In this document: one piece after another, positions 42,020-51,462 of the stretch
How positions within the stretch are numbered: the stretch's first letter is position 1
Layout: the number at the start of each line of letters is the position of its first letter
Source: Amarobacter sp964507025
Lineage (GTDB): Bacteria > Chloroflexota > Dehalococcoidia > Tepidiformales > Tepidiformaceae
Assembly (NCBI GenBank): GCA_964507025.1
Contig: CAZDOK010000002.1
Location: 62,001-126,000 of the forward strand
Length of the DNA: 64,000 nt
Direction of reading: 5' to 3'
Made by a program: the position numbers and the translations under genes
Notes under the pieces: generated by a model
What the model saw: only the letters and a program-made list of their open reading frames with translations
Told to the model about the DNA's origin: nothing
Databases searched by the model: none

Positions 42020-42838
42020 CTAGGCGGGACGGAAGAGAACCGCGTGGAGGTAGTCCCAGGTGGCGCGGTCGGGGGCGGCGAGCAGGCCTCCCTCACGGTG
42101 CACGGGCCGGTAAGGGGTGCCATCGAGCCGGGCGGAATAGCCCCCGGCTTCGGCGTGGATGAGGGCGCCCGCCGCGTGGTCCCAGGGCAGCGTGCGCTGG
42201 TAGAGGGCGAAGTCGAGCGACCCGTTCACGAGCTGTACGTAGTCGCCCGCAGCGTGGGACTGCCGGTGGCGGCGGAAGAGGGCCCTCCGGGAGTCGAGGC
42301 GTTCGCGGATGGGCTGGGGGAAGAACTTCGTGGCCATGGCGCCGCGGAGGGCGGCCACCGAAGGCGGCACGGCCACGGTCACGGTCAGCTTGGTGTCACC
42401 CAGCCAGGCACCGCTGCCGCGCTCGGCCGCGACCGTCTCCATGGTGTTGGGGTTGTGGATCCAGCCCATGAGTGTCTCGCCGCGGGCGACGAGCGCAACG
42501 ATGACCCCGAATGCCGGGCGCCCGGCCGCGAAGCTGGAGGTGCCGTCGAGGGGGTCGATCACCCAGACCGGGGCGGGTCCCGATATGAGCTCGTGCAGCG
42601 AGGGATCGGCGGCTGCGGCTTCTTCGCCGATGACGACAGAGCCAGGGAGCAGCTGGCAGAGTTCGGTGGAGAGACGGCGCTCCATCGCCTCGTCGGCGAC
42701 GGTAACAAGGTCATCCGGCGCGGACTTCGCGCGGATCTCGTCTTCAGCCAGGTGACGGAAGCGGGGCATGATCTCGATGGCCGCCGCCCCGGCAATCAGG
42801 GCCGAGACGGTTGCTGCATCGGGATGCGGGAGGTTCAC
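42020..42838 (-). CDS. Inositol monophosphatase family protein
   Basis: 272 residues. WVIDPLDGTSSFAAG (metal site 1) and WDHAAGALIHAEAGG (site 2) are intact. Substrate could be inositol phosphate, fructose-1,6-bisphosphate or PAP (CysQ). It overlaps the TlpA-type gene by ATGA. Confidence 0.92.
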   Translation of the reverse strand: MNLPHPDAATVSALIAGAAAIEIMPRFRHLAEDEIRAKSAPDDLVTVADEAMERRLSTELCQLLPGSVVIGEEAAAADPSLHELISGPAPVWVIDPLDGTSSFAAGRPAFGVIVALVARGETLMGWIHNPNTMETVAAERGSGAWLGDTKLTVTVAVPPSVAALRGAMATKFFPQPIRERLDSRRALFRRHRQSHAAGDYVQLVNGSLDFALYQRTLPWDHAAGALIHAEAGGYSARLDGTPYRPVHREGGLLAAPDRATWDYLHAVLFRPA

Positions 42839-43491
42839 GGCGAGTAGGGTACCCCGGAATCGCTAAGGAACTTGCCGAGCTCTTCCTCCGTGACGCGTCC
42901 GGTCTTCATCGCGCGGAGGATGCCGTCTTTATCGACGAAGAAGGTGCTTGGCATGCCGGCGACGCGGTAGTGGTCGGCGACGGAGCCACTGGCATCGAGG
43001 ACGGCTGGATAGCCGGCGCCGAGCTCGTCGAGGATGCCCACGGCCTTGTCCTGGGATTCGAGGAAGTTCACGCCGAGGAAGACCACCTGGTCGCCAAGGG
43101 CTTCCTGGGCCGCGAGGAAGTCGGGGATCTCGGCCTTGCAGGGGCCGCACCAGCTCGCGTACCAGTTGATGACGACGGCCTGGCCGCGGTAGTCCGCGAG
43201 CTGGCGTACCACCGAGGTATCGCGCGCATCGACGAGTGCGAAGTTGGGAGCAGGTTCGCCGATTCCCGGTCGGTTGGGATCGAGGGGGCCGGTGTTGGGG
43301 TAGGGGTTGGGCACGCCAGGGATCCCCGTGATGGTGGCGGCAGGCTCCGCCTTCTCTTCGTCTCCGCCGCCGGAAACAAAGAGGTAGACGCCGACAGCGA
43401 GGGCAGCGACGACAGCCAGGCCAAGGACGGCGTAGCCGGCAAGGCCGCGGCCGGGCGAGGAAGGGGCGGATGCTTCGGGTGCTTCTGACAT
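42835..43491 (-). CDS. Membrane-anchored TlpA-family thioredoxin
   Basis: 218 residues. N-terminal helix (GLAGYAVLGLAVVAALAVGVYLFV), Pro/Gly-rich spacer, then a thioredoxin domain with WYASWCGPCKAEIPDF and GMPSTFFVDKDG (cis-Pro). Extracytoplasmic reductant for cytochrome maturation or disulfide handling. ATG 43491 with GAGG upstream. Confidence 0.92.
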   Translation of the reverse strand: MSEAPEASAPSSPGRGLAGYAVLGLAVVAALAVGVYLFVSGGGDEEKAEPAATITGIPGVPNPYPNTGPLDPNRPGIGEPAPNFALVDARDTSVVRQLADYRGQAVVINWYASWCGPCKAEIPDFLAAQEALGDQVVFLGVNFLESQDKAVGILDELGAGYPAVLDASGSVADHYRVAGMPSTFFVDKDGILRAMKTGRVTEEELGKFLSDSGVPYSP

Positions 43492-43558
43492 CTGCCTCGA
43501 TCGTAGCAGCCCAGAGCGTTCATGGGCCGTTAACGGCCAGGGGTATGATGGAATTGCG

Positions 43559-44266
43559 ATGACAGCAGCCGGGGCGGTACGTCCGAAGGTACTGGTCGTG
43601 GAAGACGAAGAGCCGCTGCTCTTCACGCTGGCCCACAGCCTGAAGCGCGAAGGCTACAACGTGGTGACGGCCTCACGAGGCGATGACGGGTTGAAGCTGG
43701 CGCGGGAACAGCACCCTGACCTCATCCTGCTCGATGTGATGCTTCCGGGGATCGACGGGATCCAGGTGTGCCGTATGCTGCGGCGCGACTCGGACGTCCC
43801 GATCATCATGCTGACCGCCCTCGGCGGGGAGAGCGACCGGGTGGCGGGACTCGATACGGGCGCCGACGATTACATGCCCAAGCCGTTCGGGATGCGGGAG
43901 CTGATGGCACGTGTCCGCGCGCTCCTGAGGCGCTCTGGCGCGCGCAGCCAGCCTGACACGGGGCCGAGCCTCGTCGTCTCCGGTGATTTGCAGGTGGACC
44001 GGGAACGGCGCGAGGTGACGCGGGGCGGACGTGTGCTCCGGATGAAGCCGAAGGAGTACGAACTCCTGTTATTCTTCTTGCAACACCCGGGACGGGTGTT
44101 TTCGCGGGAGCAGATCCTGGATGAAGTGTGGGGTTACGACTTCTACGGGGGACCCCGGACGGTTGACGTCCACATTCGCTGGCTACGTCAGAAGATCGAG
44201 GATGACCCGGCGAATCCCGCACGGCTGCGAACCATCCGGGGGAGCGGGTACCTCTTCGAAGGCTAG
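43559..44266 (+). CDS. OmpR-family response regulator
   Basis: 235 residues: receiver domain with phospho-acceptor Asp59 (LILLDVMLPG) and the conserved Thr/Lys (MLTALGG, YMPKPFG), then a winged-helix DNA-binding domain (VFSREQILDEVWGYDFYGGPRTVDVHIRWLRQKIE). It pairs with the kinase 3 bp downstream; a PhoB/RegX3-like role is possible. Confidence 0.94.
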   Translation: MTAAGAVRPKVLVVEDEEPLLFTLAHSLKREGYNVVTASRGDDGLKLAREQHPDLILLDVMLPGIDGIQVCRMLRRDSDVPIIMLTALGGESDRVAGLDTGADDYMPKPFGMRELMARVRALLRRSGARSQPDTGPSLVVSGDLQVDRERREVTRGGRVLRMKPKEYELLLFFLQHPGRVFSREQILDEVWGYDFYGGPRTVDVHIRWLRQKIEDDPANPARLRTIRGSGYLFEG

Positions 44267-44269
44267 ACC

Positions 44270-45625
44270 ATGAGGCGCGACCTGGCGCTGCGGGGAGCGG
44301 TCGTTGGATTCACGAGCGGGATCGCGGGACTTGGCGTTGGTCTATTGCTGCGCGAACCAAGCGCACTCTGGGCGTATAGCAGCATCGCCGTGGCGGTGGT
44401 AGCGACTGTGGTGGGCTACCTTGCGCTGCGAAGGCCGGCTGCCGCACTGCGGGCCGTGGTCGAGACAGCCGGCCGCATCGCCGACGGAGAGTTGGCCCAA
44501 CGGGTGCCCGACCAGCCCGGGCCCGCCGGCGAGCTGACAAGCGCATTCAACGCGATGGCGGCCCGCGTGGAGGAGCTGTTCGACAGTGTCGCGGCCGAAC
44601 AGGGGCGGCTGGAGGCGGTGTTCGACGCCTCGGCCGATGCGATGGTGGCGCTCCGCGCGGATACACGGGTGAGCTTCCTCAACCGGGCGGCAGTCGAACT
44701 CTTCGGTGCCGCGACGGCTGACTCCATCGGCCGGCCCCTCATCGAGATCGCGCGCGACTACGAGCTCGATGCGCTGGTGCGGCGCGTTGTCGCGGCGCCG
44801 AAGCAGGGTGAGAGCGAGGTGGTGAACTTCGGGCCGGCGCGCACTCCGCTGCGGGCGGCAGCGCTACCTATCCGCGAGGGCGGGGACTGGGCGGTGTTAC
44901 TCATCCTGACCGACCTGACGGAGGTGCAGCGGCTCGACCAGGTGCGGCGGGACTTCGTGAGCAATGTGTCGCACGAGTTGCGGACGCCGCTGGCGTCGAT
45001 CCGGGCCCTTGTCGAGACGATGGAAGGGGGCATCGAGGCTGAGGATGAGCCGGAGTTCCTGCGGCGCATCCGCCAGCAGGTGGAGCGCCTGACCACGCTG
45101 GTGAACGAACTGCTGGACCTCTCGCGGATCGAATCAGGGGCGATCACCCTGCAACCCGAGCCGGTGCGGCTGGGAGAGCTGGTGGCGGAGGCCGCATCGC
45201 TCCTGCGGGCGAGGGCGGAGCCCCTCGGCGTCACGATCGTCGATGAAGGCTGCGACATGGCCGTGGAGGCCGACCGCGCATCGCTGTTGCGCGTGGTAAG
45301 CAACCTGCTCGACAACGCGATCAAGTTCAGTCCAGCGGGCGGCACCGTTCGCGTGGCGGCGGCGGACGAGGGGGCGCTGGTCGCGCTTTCGGTGACCGAC
45401 GATGGGCCGGGGATAAAGGAACAGAATCTCCCGCGGGTGTTCGAACGGTTCTACAAGGGCGACGCGTCGCGGGCGGAGCCGGGAGTCGGGCTGGGGCTGG
45501 CCATCGTGAAGCACCTGGTGCGTGCGCATGGAGGAACGGCGACGGTGGTGAGCAAGCCGGGCGCCGGGGCGACGTTCACGGTGAGAGTGCCCAAGCGGTT
45601 CGTTGGACGCCGCCGGGAGGCATGA
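44270..45625 (+). CDS. Membrane sensor histidine kinase
   Basis: 451 residues: two N-terminal membrane helices with almost no periplasmic loop, HAMP (about 58-110), PAS-like domain (115-225), HisKA with SHELRTPLASIRALVETMEGG and HATPase with N box SNLLDNAIKF, DDGPGI and RVFERFYKGD. Architecture resembles PhoR/SenX3-type phosphate sensors. Confidence 0.93.
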   Translation: MRRDLALRGAVVGFTSGIAGLGVGLLLREPSALWAYSSIAVAVVATVVGYLALRRPAAALRAVVETAGRIADGELAQRVPDQPGPAGELTSAFNAMAARVEELFDSVAAEQGRLEAVFDASADAMVALRADTRVSFLNRAAVELFGAATADSIGRPLIEIARDYELDALVRRVVAAPKQGESEVVNFGPARTPLRAAALPIREGGDWAVLLILTDLTEVQRLDQVRRDFVSNVSHELRTPLASIRALVETMEGGIEAEDEPEFLRRIRQQVERLTTLVNELLDLSRIESGAITLQPEPVRLGELVAEAASLLRARAEPLGVTIVDEGCDMAVEADRASLLRVVSNLLDNAIKFSPAGGTVRVAAADEGALVALSVTDDGPGIKEQNLPRVFERFYKGDASRAEPGVGLGLAIVKHLVRAHGGTATVVSKPGAGATFTVRVPKRFVGRRREA

Positions 45626-45711
45626 GCCGGGGCACGCAGAGCGAGTGGCCCGCACCGATCGTGCGGCAATTGGCACATCACATGCAGTCCCGCGGCCGGT
45701 AGCATCCCGGG

Positions 45712-46176
45712 ATGGACGTCACGACGCGAAATGAGTTGATCGAGCGGTACCGGGCGGGATATGACGAGGTGCGGGCTGCGCTGGCAGGGATCGGGCCCGG
45801 AACGCTCGACCGGCCATCCGCGGATGGCTGGACGGCACGCCAGGTGGTGCACCACCTGTCCGATAGCGAGTGGACCTCGGGGTTGCGTTTGCGGAAGTTG
45901 CTGGCCGAACCGGTGCCCGTGCTGTGGGCCTACCCGGAAGAGTCCTGGGCGAAAGCGCTGTATTACGACCGGAGACCGATCGAGCCATCGCTGGAGGCAT
46001 TCCGGCTGGCGCGCGAGACGACGCTCAGCATCCTGGAACACATGAACGAGGCCGACTGGAAGCGGGAGGGCTGGCACAGCGAGAGCGGCCTGTACACGCC
46101 GGAACGATGGCTCGAGATCTATGCCGCGCACGCGTTCGAGCACGCGGCGCAGATCCGGCGGGCGCGCGGCGGATAA
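45712..46176 (+). CDS. DinB-like protein
   Basis: 154 residues. Helical bundle with WTARQVVHHLSDSEW and HAFEHAAQIRRARGG, the family's metal-His positions. Second member in the window (first at 6326), low similarity between them. Function unknown. Confidence 0.78.
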   Translation: MDVTTRNELIERYRAGYDEVRAALAGIGPGTLDRPSADGWTARQVVHHLSDSEWTSGLRLRKLLAEPVPVLWAYPEESWAKALYYDRRPIEPSLEAFRLARETTLSILEHMNEADWKREGWHSESGLYTPERWLEIYAAHAFEHAAQIRRARGG

Positions 46177-46480
46177 GCGCATCGGATCCCGCCGGCGGGA
46201 CCGATTGGGCGGATGGGTTCTGTGATGCGGGTCACACAGATCCCCAGGTTATCTTTACTTTTATGGTGACAACCCGGGAAAACATGGGCACTATTCGCCC
46301 GCTTCGAGTCGGATGTTGCCGCACATGCCCGTGGACAAACGCGGAGTACGGGTTGGGGGAAGCCAGGACAAGCCAGTACGCAGCTAAGCACCACCACAGA
46401 ACGCTCACGTCGCTGCCACACCCGGGACGTTGGCCATTGCCATGGCTGCGGACGCCCCTCAGCAATGAGGAGAAACCGCT
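46177..46480 (+). promoter_or_regulatory. Leader of the giant exported protein, with CRP-type site
   Basis: 304 bp without a supported gene. TGTGA-tgcggg-TCACA at 46221-46236 is a perfect CRP-type palindrome, 245 bp before the start codon. An AT-rich stretch (46250-46290) follows. GAGGAGAAA precedes the TTG start. A long 5' leader is implied; no riboswitch consensus was recognised. Confidence 0.55.
46221..46236. promoter_or_regulatory. Perfect CRP-type palindrome
   Basis: TGTGA-N6-TCACA with no mismatch in the 10 fixed positions, upstream of the giant exported protein gene. Confidence 0.6.
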
Positions 46481-49400
46481 TTGTATCGAGAGAGCGCACG
46501 ACGATCATCGTGGCTCCTGAAGGCGGCGCTCGGCCTGATAGCCTTGCTCGCCGCCTTCACGGGGTTCAGGACAACCACGGCAGACCATGATGTCCCCCTG
46601 CCGATCGACCCTGATTCAGGCGAGGCGAATCTGCTCGACCTGATCAACAGCCTGCCGCTCAACGACGTGCAGCAGGCTCTGGACAACTTCCCGGTTCCGT
46701 ACGTGGTGGTTGCCACGGCCAGCGGCGCCGATCCGACCGTGGTGAACAAGAACGCGGGTTCGCCCGTGCGCATCGACGCGGACCGGAGCAAGGCTACCGG
46801 CAAGGGCGGGGATGACATCCAGGTGGAAGTCAACACCGAGTTGCTCCCCACGCCGCACATCCGGGTGAACATCAACCGGATTACCAGCCCGTCGGACGCA
46901 ACGGACCTCCAGGTGCTGGTGGCATTCCCGTTCCAGGCGTTCAACGATGAACCGACGTTGCCATCGCCGAACCTGTTCATTGGCTACCAGACCAATTCAG
47001 CTGGCGGAGGAGCTGGCGGCATCGCTCCGCTCAACGAGGAGTTCCGCATCCTTCCCGGCGTCCTCGCGGGGACGAGCCACGATTTCATCCTGCGCATGAA
47101 CACGGTCGGATCGACGAATCCGCTGACCTTCATTGCGGGTCACTTCGACGGCGACGCCGCCGGAGGAATCCAGAACGCTCTCGGCATGGAGGCGTATGTG
47201 GAGCCAGTGCCCGCTTCCATCGAGATCGGGTTCGACCTGAACCAGAGCGCGATCACGAGCCCTGGCTCCGCTTCGGGCAGCCTGGTCGATTTCGACTGGA
47301 CTTCTAGCGAGCCCGCCAAGGTGGAGTTCACCTACTTCGAGGAGGAGGGCTTCCCGATCGACGCTGGCGGAACGGACTACGGGACGACGGTCACGTTCGA
47401 CCAGATGCCGCAGAGCGAGTCGCTCGGATTCAGCTACCAGAACGCGCCGGGTGGCGGTGTATACACGCTGAGCCACACGGCGAGCGCCCCCATCGATACG
47501 GTGCTCATCGAGTACCACCGCCAGGATGGGCTGCTGGTGGAGGTCGAGGCCACGCACGTGCCAACCGACATGGACGTGTCGATTGACCTCGCGGGGGCAG
47601 CGACACTTGCTGTGAATAACCCGATTGGCTCGCTCGTCGCCCGGGTGACGCAGGAAGGTGGGTTCCTCGATACGCAGGACTTCCTGGGCTACAACCTGGG
47701 CTACGCGGAATTCGGCGTGGAAGACGCACCGAGCCTCTGGGCCGGCTACGACGCGGCGAACGACAAGTTCGGCGTTGGCGTGACCAACCCCGGGACAGAC
47801 ATCGGTGCCGTCTGGCTGGTGATTGGCGATGACGCGACCCTGGAGTTGCCCCCTGGCTGGGTCGACGAGAGCCACATCTTCTCGCTCATCGACGATGGGA
47901 CCCACGGGACGGCGGCCGCCCGCGTGGTGCACCTGATCGAGGCGAGCCTGCAGCTCGATGCGGCACCAACAGGCGAGACCTTTGCGTTCCAGCTGCGCGA
48001 GGACGCGCCGATGCAGCTCTACCTGGAAACGACGACAGGCTCGGCGGTGACCAGCGAGGACATCAAGGTCCAGTGCGACATCGTCAACATGCCGTACGGC
48101 GAGGTGGACTTCACGATCGACTTCCCGGACCAGTTTGCGGTGAACGCGGAGCCGATCGCCGGCTATCCGGAGACGAACGACGCGGCGAGCTACGTGATCG
48201 ACGAGATCAGCTGCGCGGGCAACATCGGAAACCTGAACTTCGAACTCGGGGTCGGGCAGTTGCCGATGGGATCGGGGTACACCTTCGATGCCAACGGCAA
48301 GGTGGAGGTGACGGTCGAGCCGGGTGGCATTCCAAACTCGGCGACGATCGGCCACATCCGGCTGCGGCTCTGGAACGAAGTTGAGCCGCTGCCGAGCCCG
48401 TTCAGCCTGGCACCGCTGGTAAGCACTCCGCTCCACGACGCCCGCATGCGCGTGGACCAGATCCCGAGCTTCGTGGGCACGTGGTCGGACGGCGGTACGA
48501 CGAACGTGAACTTCAAGGCGGGCAAGCCGCCAACGGACGCGCTCTTCATCGGCGGGGTGCAGATCCTGGTTTCGACCGCGGTCGAGCTGACGACGCCGCT
48601 GGAGGTGGCGAGCCCCACGGCTGATGATTTCCTGACGTTCGCGGACCTTGGCGCTGGCGAGCCCAAGCGGCTTGGCGCGGGCGTGTTCGGGCTGAACGAA
48701 TTCAGCTACAACTCGACGGATGGCGCGGGCCAGATGTCGATGTCGTACAAGGCGAACGCGGCGCACAAGCTGGTCATCGACGTCGACTCGCGGTTCGGGG
48801 GGGACTTCTTCCCGGATTACGACCTGGACCTGACGTTCACGCTCGATGCGATCCCGGCGACGTTCAGCATGACGACGGAGTTCAACCCGCTGATCACCTA
48901 CACCGGATCGAGCGAGATCAGCTCAATCCTGCTCGATGGATACGTCGACAATTCGGCGGGCAACGGGACAGACGACAAGACGCATGTGGTGATCTCAGCC
49001 ACGAGTCTGCCGTCGGAGTTCGCGCTGAACGTCGACCCGGCGACGGGCGCGACGCTAGGTTCGAACGACCCGGACACGATGAACCTCTCGATGTCGCTCG
49101 ACAGCAACGTGAGCATCTTCGGCACACCGTATCAGCTGGTTTCGGCCGGGCTGACCGGAATCCCGGCGAAGTTCAACGCCAACTGGAGCGGGAGCCAATT
49201 CCTCCTCGAGTTCAAGGACGCCGCCGACAACCCATCGAAGCTGGGGCAGGCGACGGCGCTGGTCTCGACATCGAACCAGACCGCCGTGAACGACGCGCGT
49301 CGCGCCGAGTTCGCCCAGACCGGACCGGACCTCCCGGGTGCGGTCACGGCGGATGCCACCGGCTGCCGCGTGAACTACTCCGAGTTCATGCAGGAGGTCG

Positions 49401-50647
49401 ACCGGCGTTACTACAGCAATGGTTCGCCGAGCGTGCTTTCGCGCTTGAACCTCCTGTACTGCGACTCCGAGATCCTGGACCCCGGTGAGGACCACATCGT
49501 GGCGATCATCTCGGGTGGTGCGGTGCAGTACGCCTCGGCCCAGCTGAGCGACCTCCAGAAGGTTGCGTACCAGCCGGATGACAACGGCGGCCATTACGAG
49601 CTACTCATTCCGACGCCTGGCGCTCATCCGCTGTTCGCCGGAGTGAAGCTCAACGACAACTTCCTGATGGCGCAGATTTCGAACGTGCCCGACTCGCTGG
49701 TGCTGGACATCGACACCGTTGCCCAGGTGATCGACTTCACCGCCTCGGAGGTTGTGGACGAGATCGACATCTACTGGGGCCCGATGCCGATGGCAAGCGA
49801 CGGCTCGCCCGCCCTTCGCGGCCTCATCGAGGACCTGCCGAGCAGCGTTCACATCGCGTGGGGCTTCGGTTACCCGGGCGGCGGGGTGACGTTCGACGCG
49901 AGCAACGAGTTCGAGCTGCTGATCCTGTTCCAGAATGGGAGCAAGCGCATCACGGGCGGGCTGGAGCTCGAGGACCTGCACGTCGGGTACTTCATCGACT
50001 TCCCGTCGCTGAACGGGTCGGACTACGTTTGCCTGCTTCCGCCATTCGCACCGGATGAGCTGTGCACGGACATCAAGGTCCCCACGGCGCTCTCGATCCT
50101 GGAGGCCGAGGCGGGCATCGACAACGACCCGGCGGACCCGCAGATCGTTGCCAATCCGGGCAAGCCGGGAGTCGATGGATTCTTCGCCCTCTACGACCGG
50201 ATCGGCTCGGTTGCCAACCTGACCGGAGCCTGCCCCGCGGCCTGCCCGGCGCCCGGGTCGAATGAGTACGTCCCGCTGCTGACGTTCCTGATGAAGGACT
50301 TCCGGCAGCTCTCCGTCGGGATCGATGTCGAAGTGGACCCGTTCCCGGAGAACATCGACGTTTTCGGCATCATCGACATCGAGCTCTCGTTCACTCTGGT
50401 TGGCGACTTCGTGTTCGATGTCTGGTCGAGCGCCGACACCGACTACACGATCGACACCTCCGATGCGATCGTGGGCCTCATAGGGTTCCGGAATGAGCCG
50501 GACTACACTGAGAACACGCCGATCCATCTCGTTCCGGGCCTCAGCGACCCGGTCGGGAACGCGGATTTCGACAATCCTGAGGACGCTGTTCTCGAGTTCA
50601 ACGGGTTCCACGGTTTCGGGAGCCACGTGGATCCGTTCGCCCCGTAG
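46481..50647 (+). CDS. Giant exported repeat protein of unknown function
   Basis: 1388 residues. TTG 46481 follows GAGGAGAAA. Signal peptide WLLKAALGLIALLAAFTGF, then a very long beta-rich chain with no membrane anchor at the end. At least ten segments start with a short xx(I/L/V/M)P followed by alternating hydrophobic residues (about 241, 308, 360, 536, 660, 790, 843, 893, 1068, 1118), spaced irregularly at 50-180 residues, suggesting a tandem array of diverged beta domains. Only a few Cys (about 10). Acidic, Ser/Thr/Gly/Asp rich. A surface or extracellular structural or adhesion protein is possible; no known family was recognised. A strong terminator follows. Confidence 0.75.
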   Translation: MYRESARRSSWLLKAALGLIALLAAFTGFRTTTADHDVPLPIDPDSGEANLLDLINSLPLNDVQQALDNFPVPYVVVATASGADPTVVNKNAGSPVRIDADRSKATGKGGDDIQVEVNTELLPTPHIRVNINRITSPSDATDLQVLVAFPFQAFNDEPTLPSPNLFIGYQTNSAGGGAGGIAPLNEEFRILPGVLAGTSHDFILRMNTVGSTNPLTFIAGHFDGDAAGGIQNALGMEAYVEPVPASIEIGFDLNQSAITSPGSASGSLVDFDWTSSEPAKVEFTYFEEEGFPIDAGGTDYGTTVTFDQMPQSESLGFSYQNAPGGGVYTLSHTASAPIDTVLIEYHRQDGLLVEVEATHVPTDMDVSIDLAGAATLAVNNPIGSLVARVTQEGGFLDTQDFLGYNLGYAEFGVEDAPSLWAGYDAANDKFGVGVTNPGTDIGAVWLVIGDDATLELPPGWVDESHIFSLIDDGTHGTAAARVVHLIEASLQLDAAPTGETFAFQLREDAPMQLYLETTTGSAVTSEDIKVQCDIVNMPYGEVDFTIDFPDQFAVNAEPIAGYPETNDAASYVIDEISCAGNIGNLNFELGVGQLPMGSGYTFDANGKVEVTVEPGGIPNSATIGHIRLRLWNEVEPLPSPFSLAPLVSTPLHDARMRVDQIPSFVGTWSDGGTTNVNFKAGKPPTDALFIGGVQILVSTAVELTTPLEVASPTADDFLTFADLGAGEPKRLGAGVFGLNEFSYNSTDGAGQMSMSYKANAAHKLVIDVDSRFGGDFFPDYDLDLTFTLDAIPATFSMTTEFNPLITYTGSSEISSILLDGYVDNSAGNGTDDKTHVVISATSLPSEFALNVDPATGATLGSNDPDTMNLSMSLDSNVSIFGTPYQLVSAGLTGIPAKFNANWSGSQFLLEFKDAADNPSKLGQATALVSTSNQTAVNDARRAEFAQTGPDLPGAVTADATGCRVNYSEFMQEVDRRYYSNGSPSVLSRLNLLYCDSEILDPGEDHIVAIISGGAVQYASAQLSDLQKVAYQPDDNGGHYELLIPTPGAHPLFAGVKLNDNFLMAQISNVPDSLVLDIDTVAQVIDFTASEVVDEIDIYWGPMPMASDGSPALRGLIEDLPSSVHIAWGFGYPGGGVTFDASNEFELLILFQNGSKRITGGLELEDLHVGYFIDFPSLNGSDYVCLLPPFAPDELCTDIKVPTALSILEAEAGIDNDPADPQIVANPGKPGVDGFFALYDRIGSVANLTGACPAACPAPGSNEYVPLLTFLMKDFRQLSVGIDVEVDPFPENIDVFGIIDIELSFTLVGDFVFDVWSSADTDYTIDTSDAIVGLIGFRNEPDYTENTPIHLVPGLSDPVGNADFDNPEDAVLEFNGFHGFGSHVDPFAP

Positions 50648-50672
50648 ACCGTTACACCGGTTCTCGCCAGTG

Positions 50673-50700
50673 CGAAGGCCCTCCGGATGGAGGGCCTTCG
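50673..50700 (+). terminator. Intrinsic terminator after the giant protein gene
   Basis: CGAAGGCCCTCC-ggat-GGAGGGCCTTCG, a perfect 12-bp stem, then TTGT. Lies between convergent genes. Confidence 0.8.
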
Positions 50701-50714
50701 TTGTGGGCCGCGAG

Positions 50715-51413
50715 TCACTGATCAAACGCGAACACGCGGACGGAGTTGACGCCTCCCTCCACCATGCCGGCCTGGAGGTCGGCGTGGGTGACGAACTGCG
50801 CACTCTCGCCGGGCCCGAGCGAATCGACCGGGAGTCTTGCGGTTGCGAAGCCGATCGGCTGGCCGCTGTCGTCGAGGAGGGCGGCCGCGACCTTGATGTT
50901 GTCGTAGCGCTTCGAGCCATCGTTCCGCACCTCGCCGACGACGAGCGCCTGCAGGGTGTCGTCAGCGCCGCGGAACTCTACCTTGACCACGGTCAACAGG
51001 TTATCGGCCGATGCCACGGTCCGGGTCTTGTATTCGATGGTGACGGTCGCGACATCTTCAGTGCGCTCAGCGGTGTCTGCGGTGACGGTTCGCCCTATTA
51101 CCGCCACTTGTCCCGGCGCGATTCGCCGGGGATAGGACTGCGGAACGCTGCCGGATTCGACGAGGGCGCCGGAAGGGGAGCGCATCTGGTATCGGATGTC
51201 GCTCAGCTCAATCGGGTGGGGGCCGGGGTTTGACACGAACGCGACGAAGTGGACGCGGACGCCCACGAGCCACTGGGCCCAGGCAGTCCTGGAGACCGGC
51301 CCGAGTTCGGCTCGCGGCGGCTCGCCGGCCCGGCACGCCGCCGCGAGGCAAGCCACCGCCAACAGCACCGTGGCAGCCAGCACCAAGAGGGTCAGCCGAA
51401 GGCGAGATGGCAC
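50715..51413 (-). CDS. Lipoprotein with FxLYD-like domain
   Basis: 232 residues. Lipobox-like LAAACR follows a hydrophobic signal. The beta-sandwich mature part (VRVHFVAFVSNPGPHPIELSDIRYQM and ALVVGEVRNDGSKRYDNIKVAAALLDDSG) resembles FxLYD domains, found in extracellular proteins. Function unknown. Confidence 0.7.
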   Translation of the reverse strand: MPSRLRLTLLVLAATVLLAVACLAAACRAGEPPRAELGPVSRTAWAQWLVGVRVHFVAFVSNPGPHPIELSDIRYQMRSPSGALVESGSVPQSYPRRIAPGQVAVIGRTVTADTAERTEDVATVTIEYKTRTVASADNLLTVVKVEFRGADDTLQALVVGEVRNDGSKRYDNIKVAAALLDDSGQPIGFATARLPVDSLGPGESAQFVTHADLQAGMVEGGVNSVRVFAFDQ

Positions 51414-51462
51414 CTGGCTCCTCCCCGATGAGCCTACGTCAGTGCGGCTGCCTTCGGACTTG

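Noticed and set aside
46177..46480. Riboswitch in the leader of the giant protein gene
   Set aside because: No match to c-di-GMP, cobalamin or SAM consensus could be built by eye.
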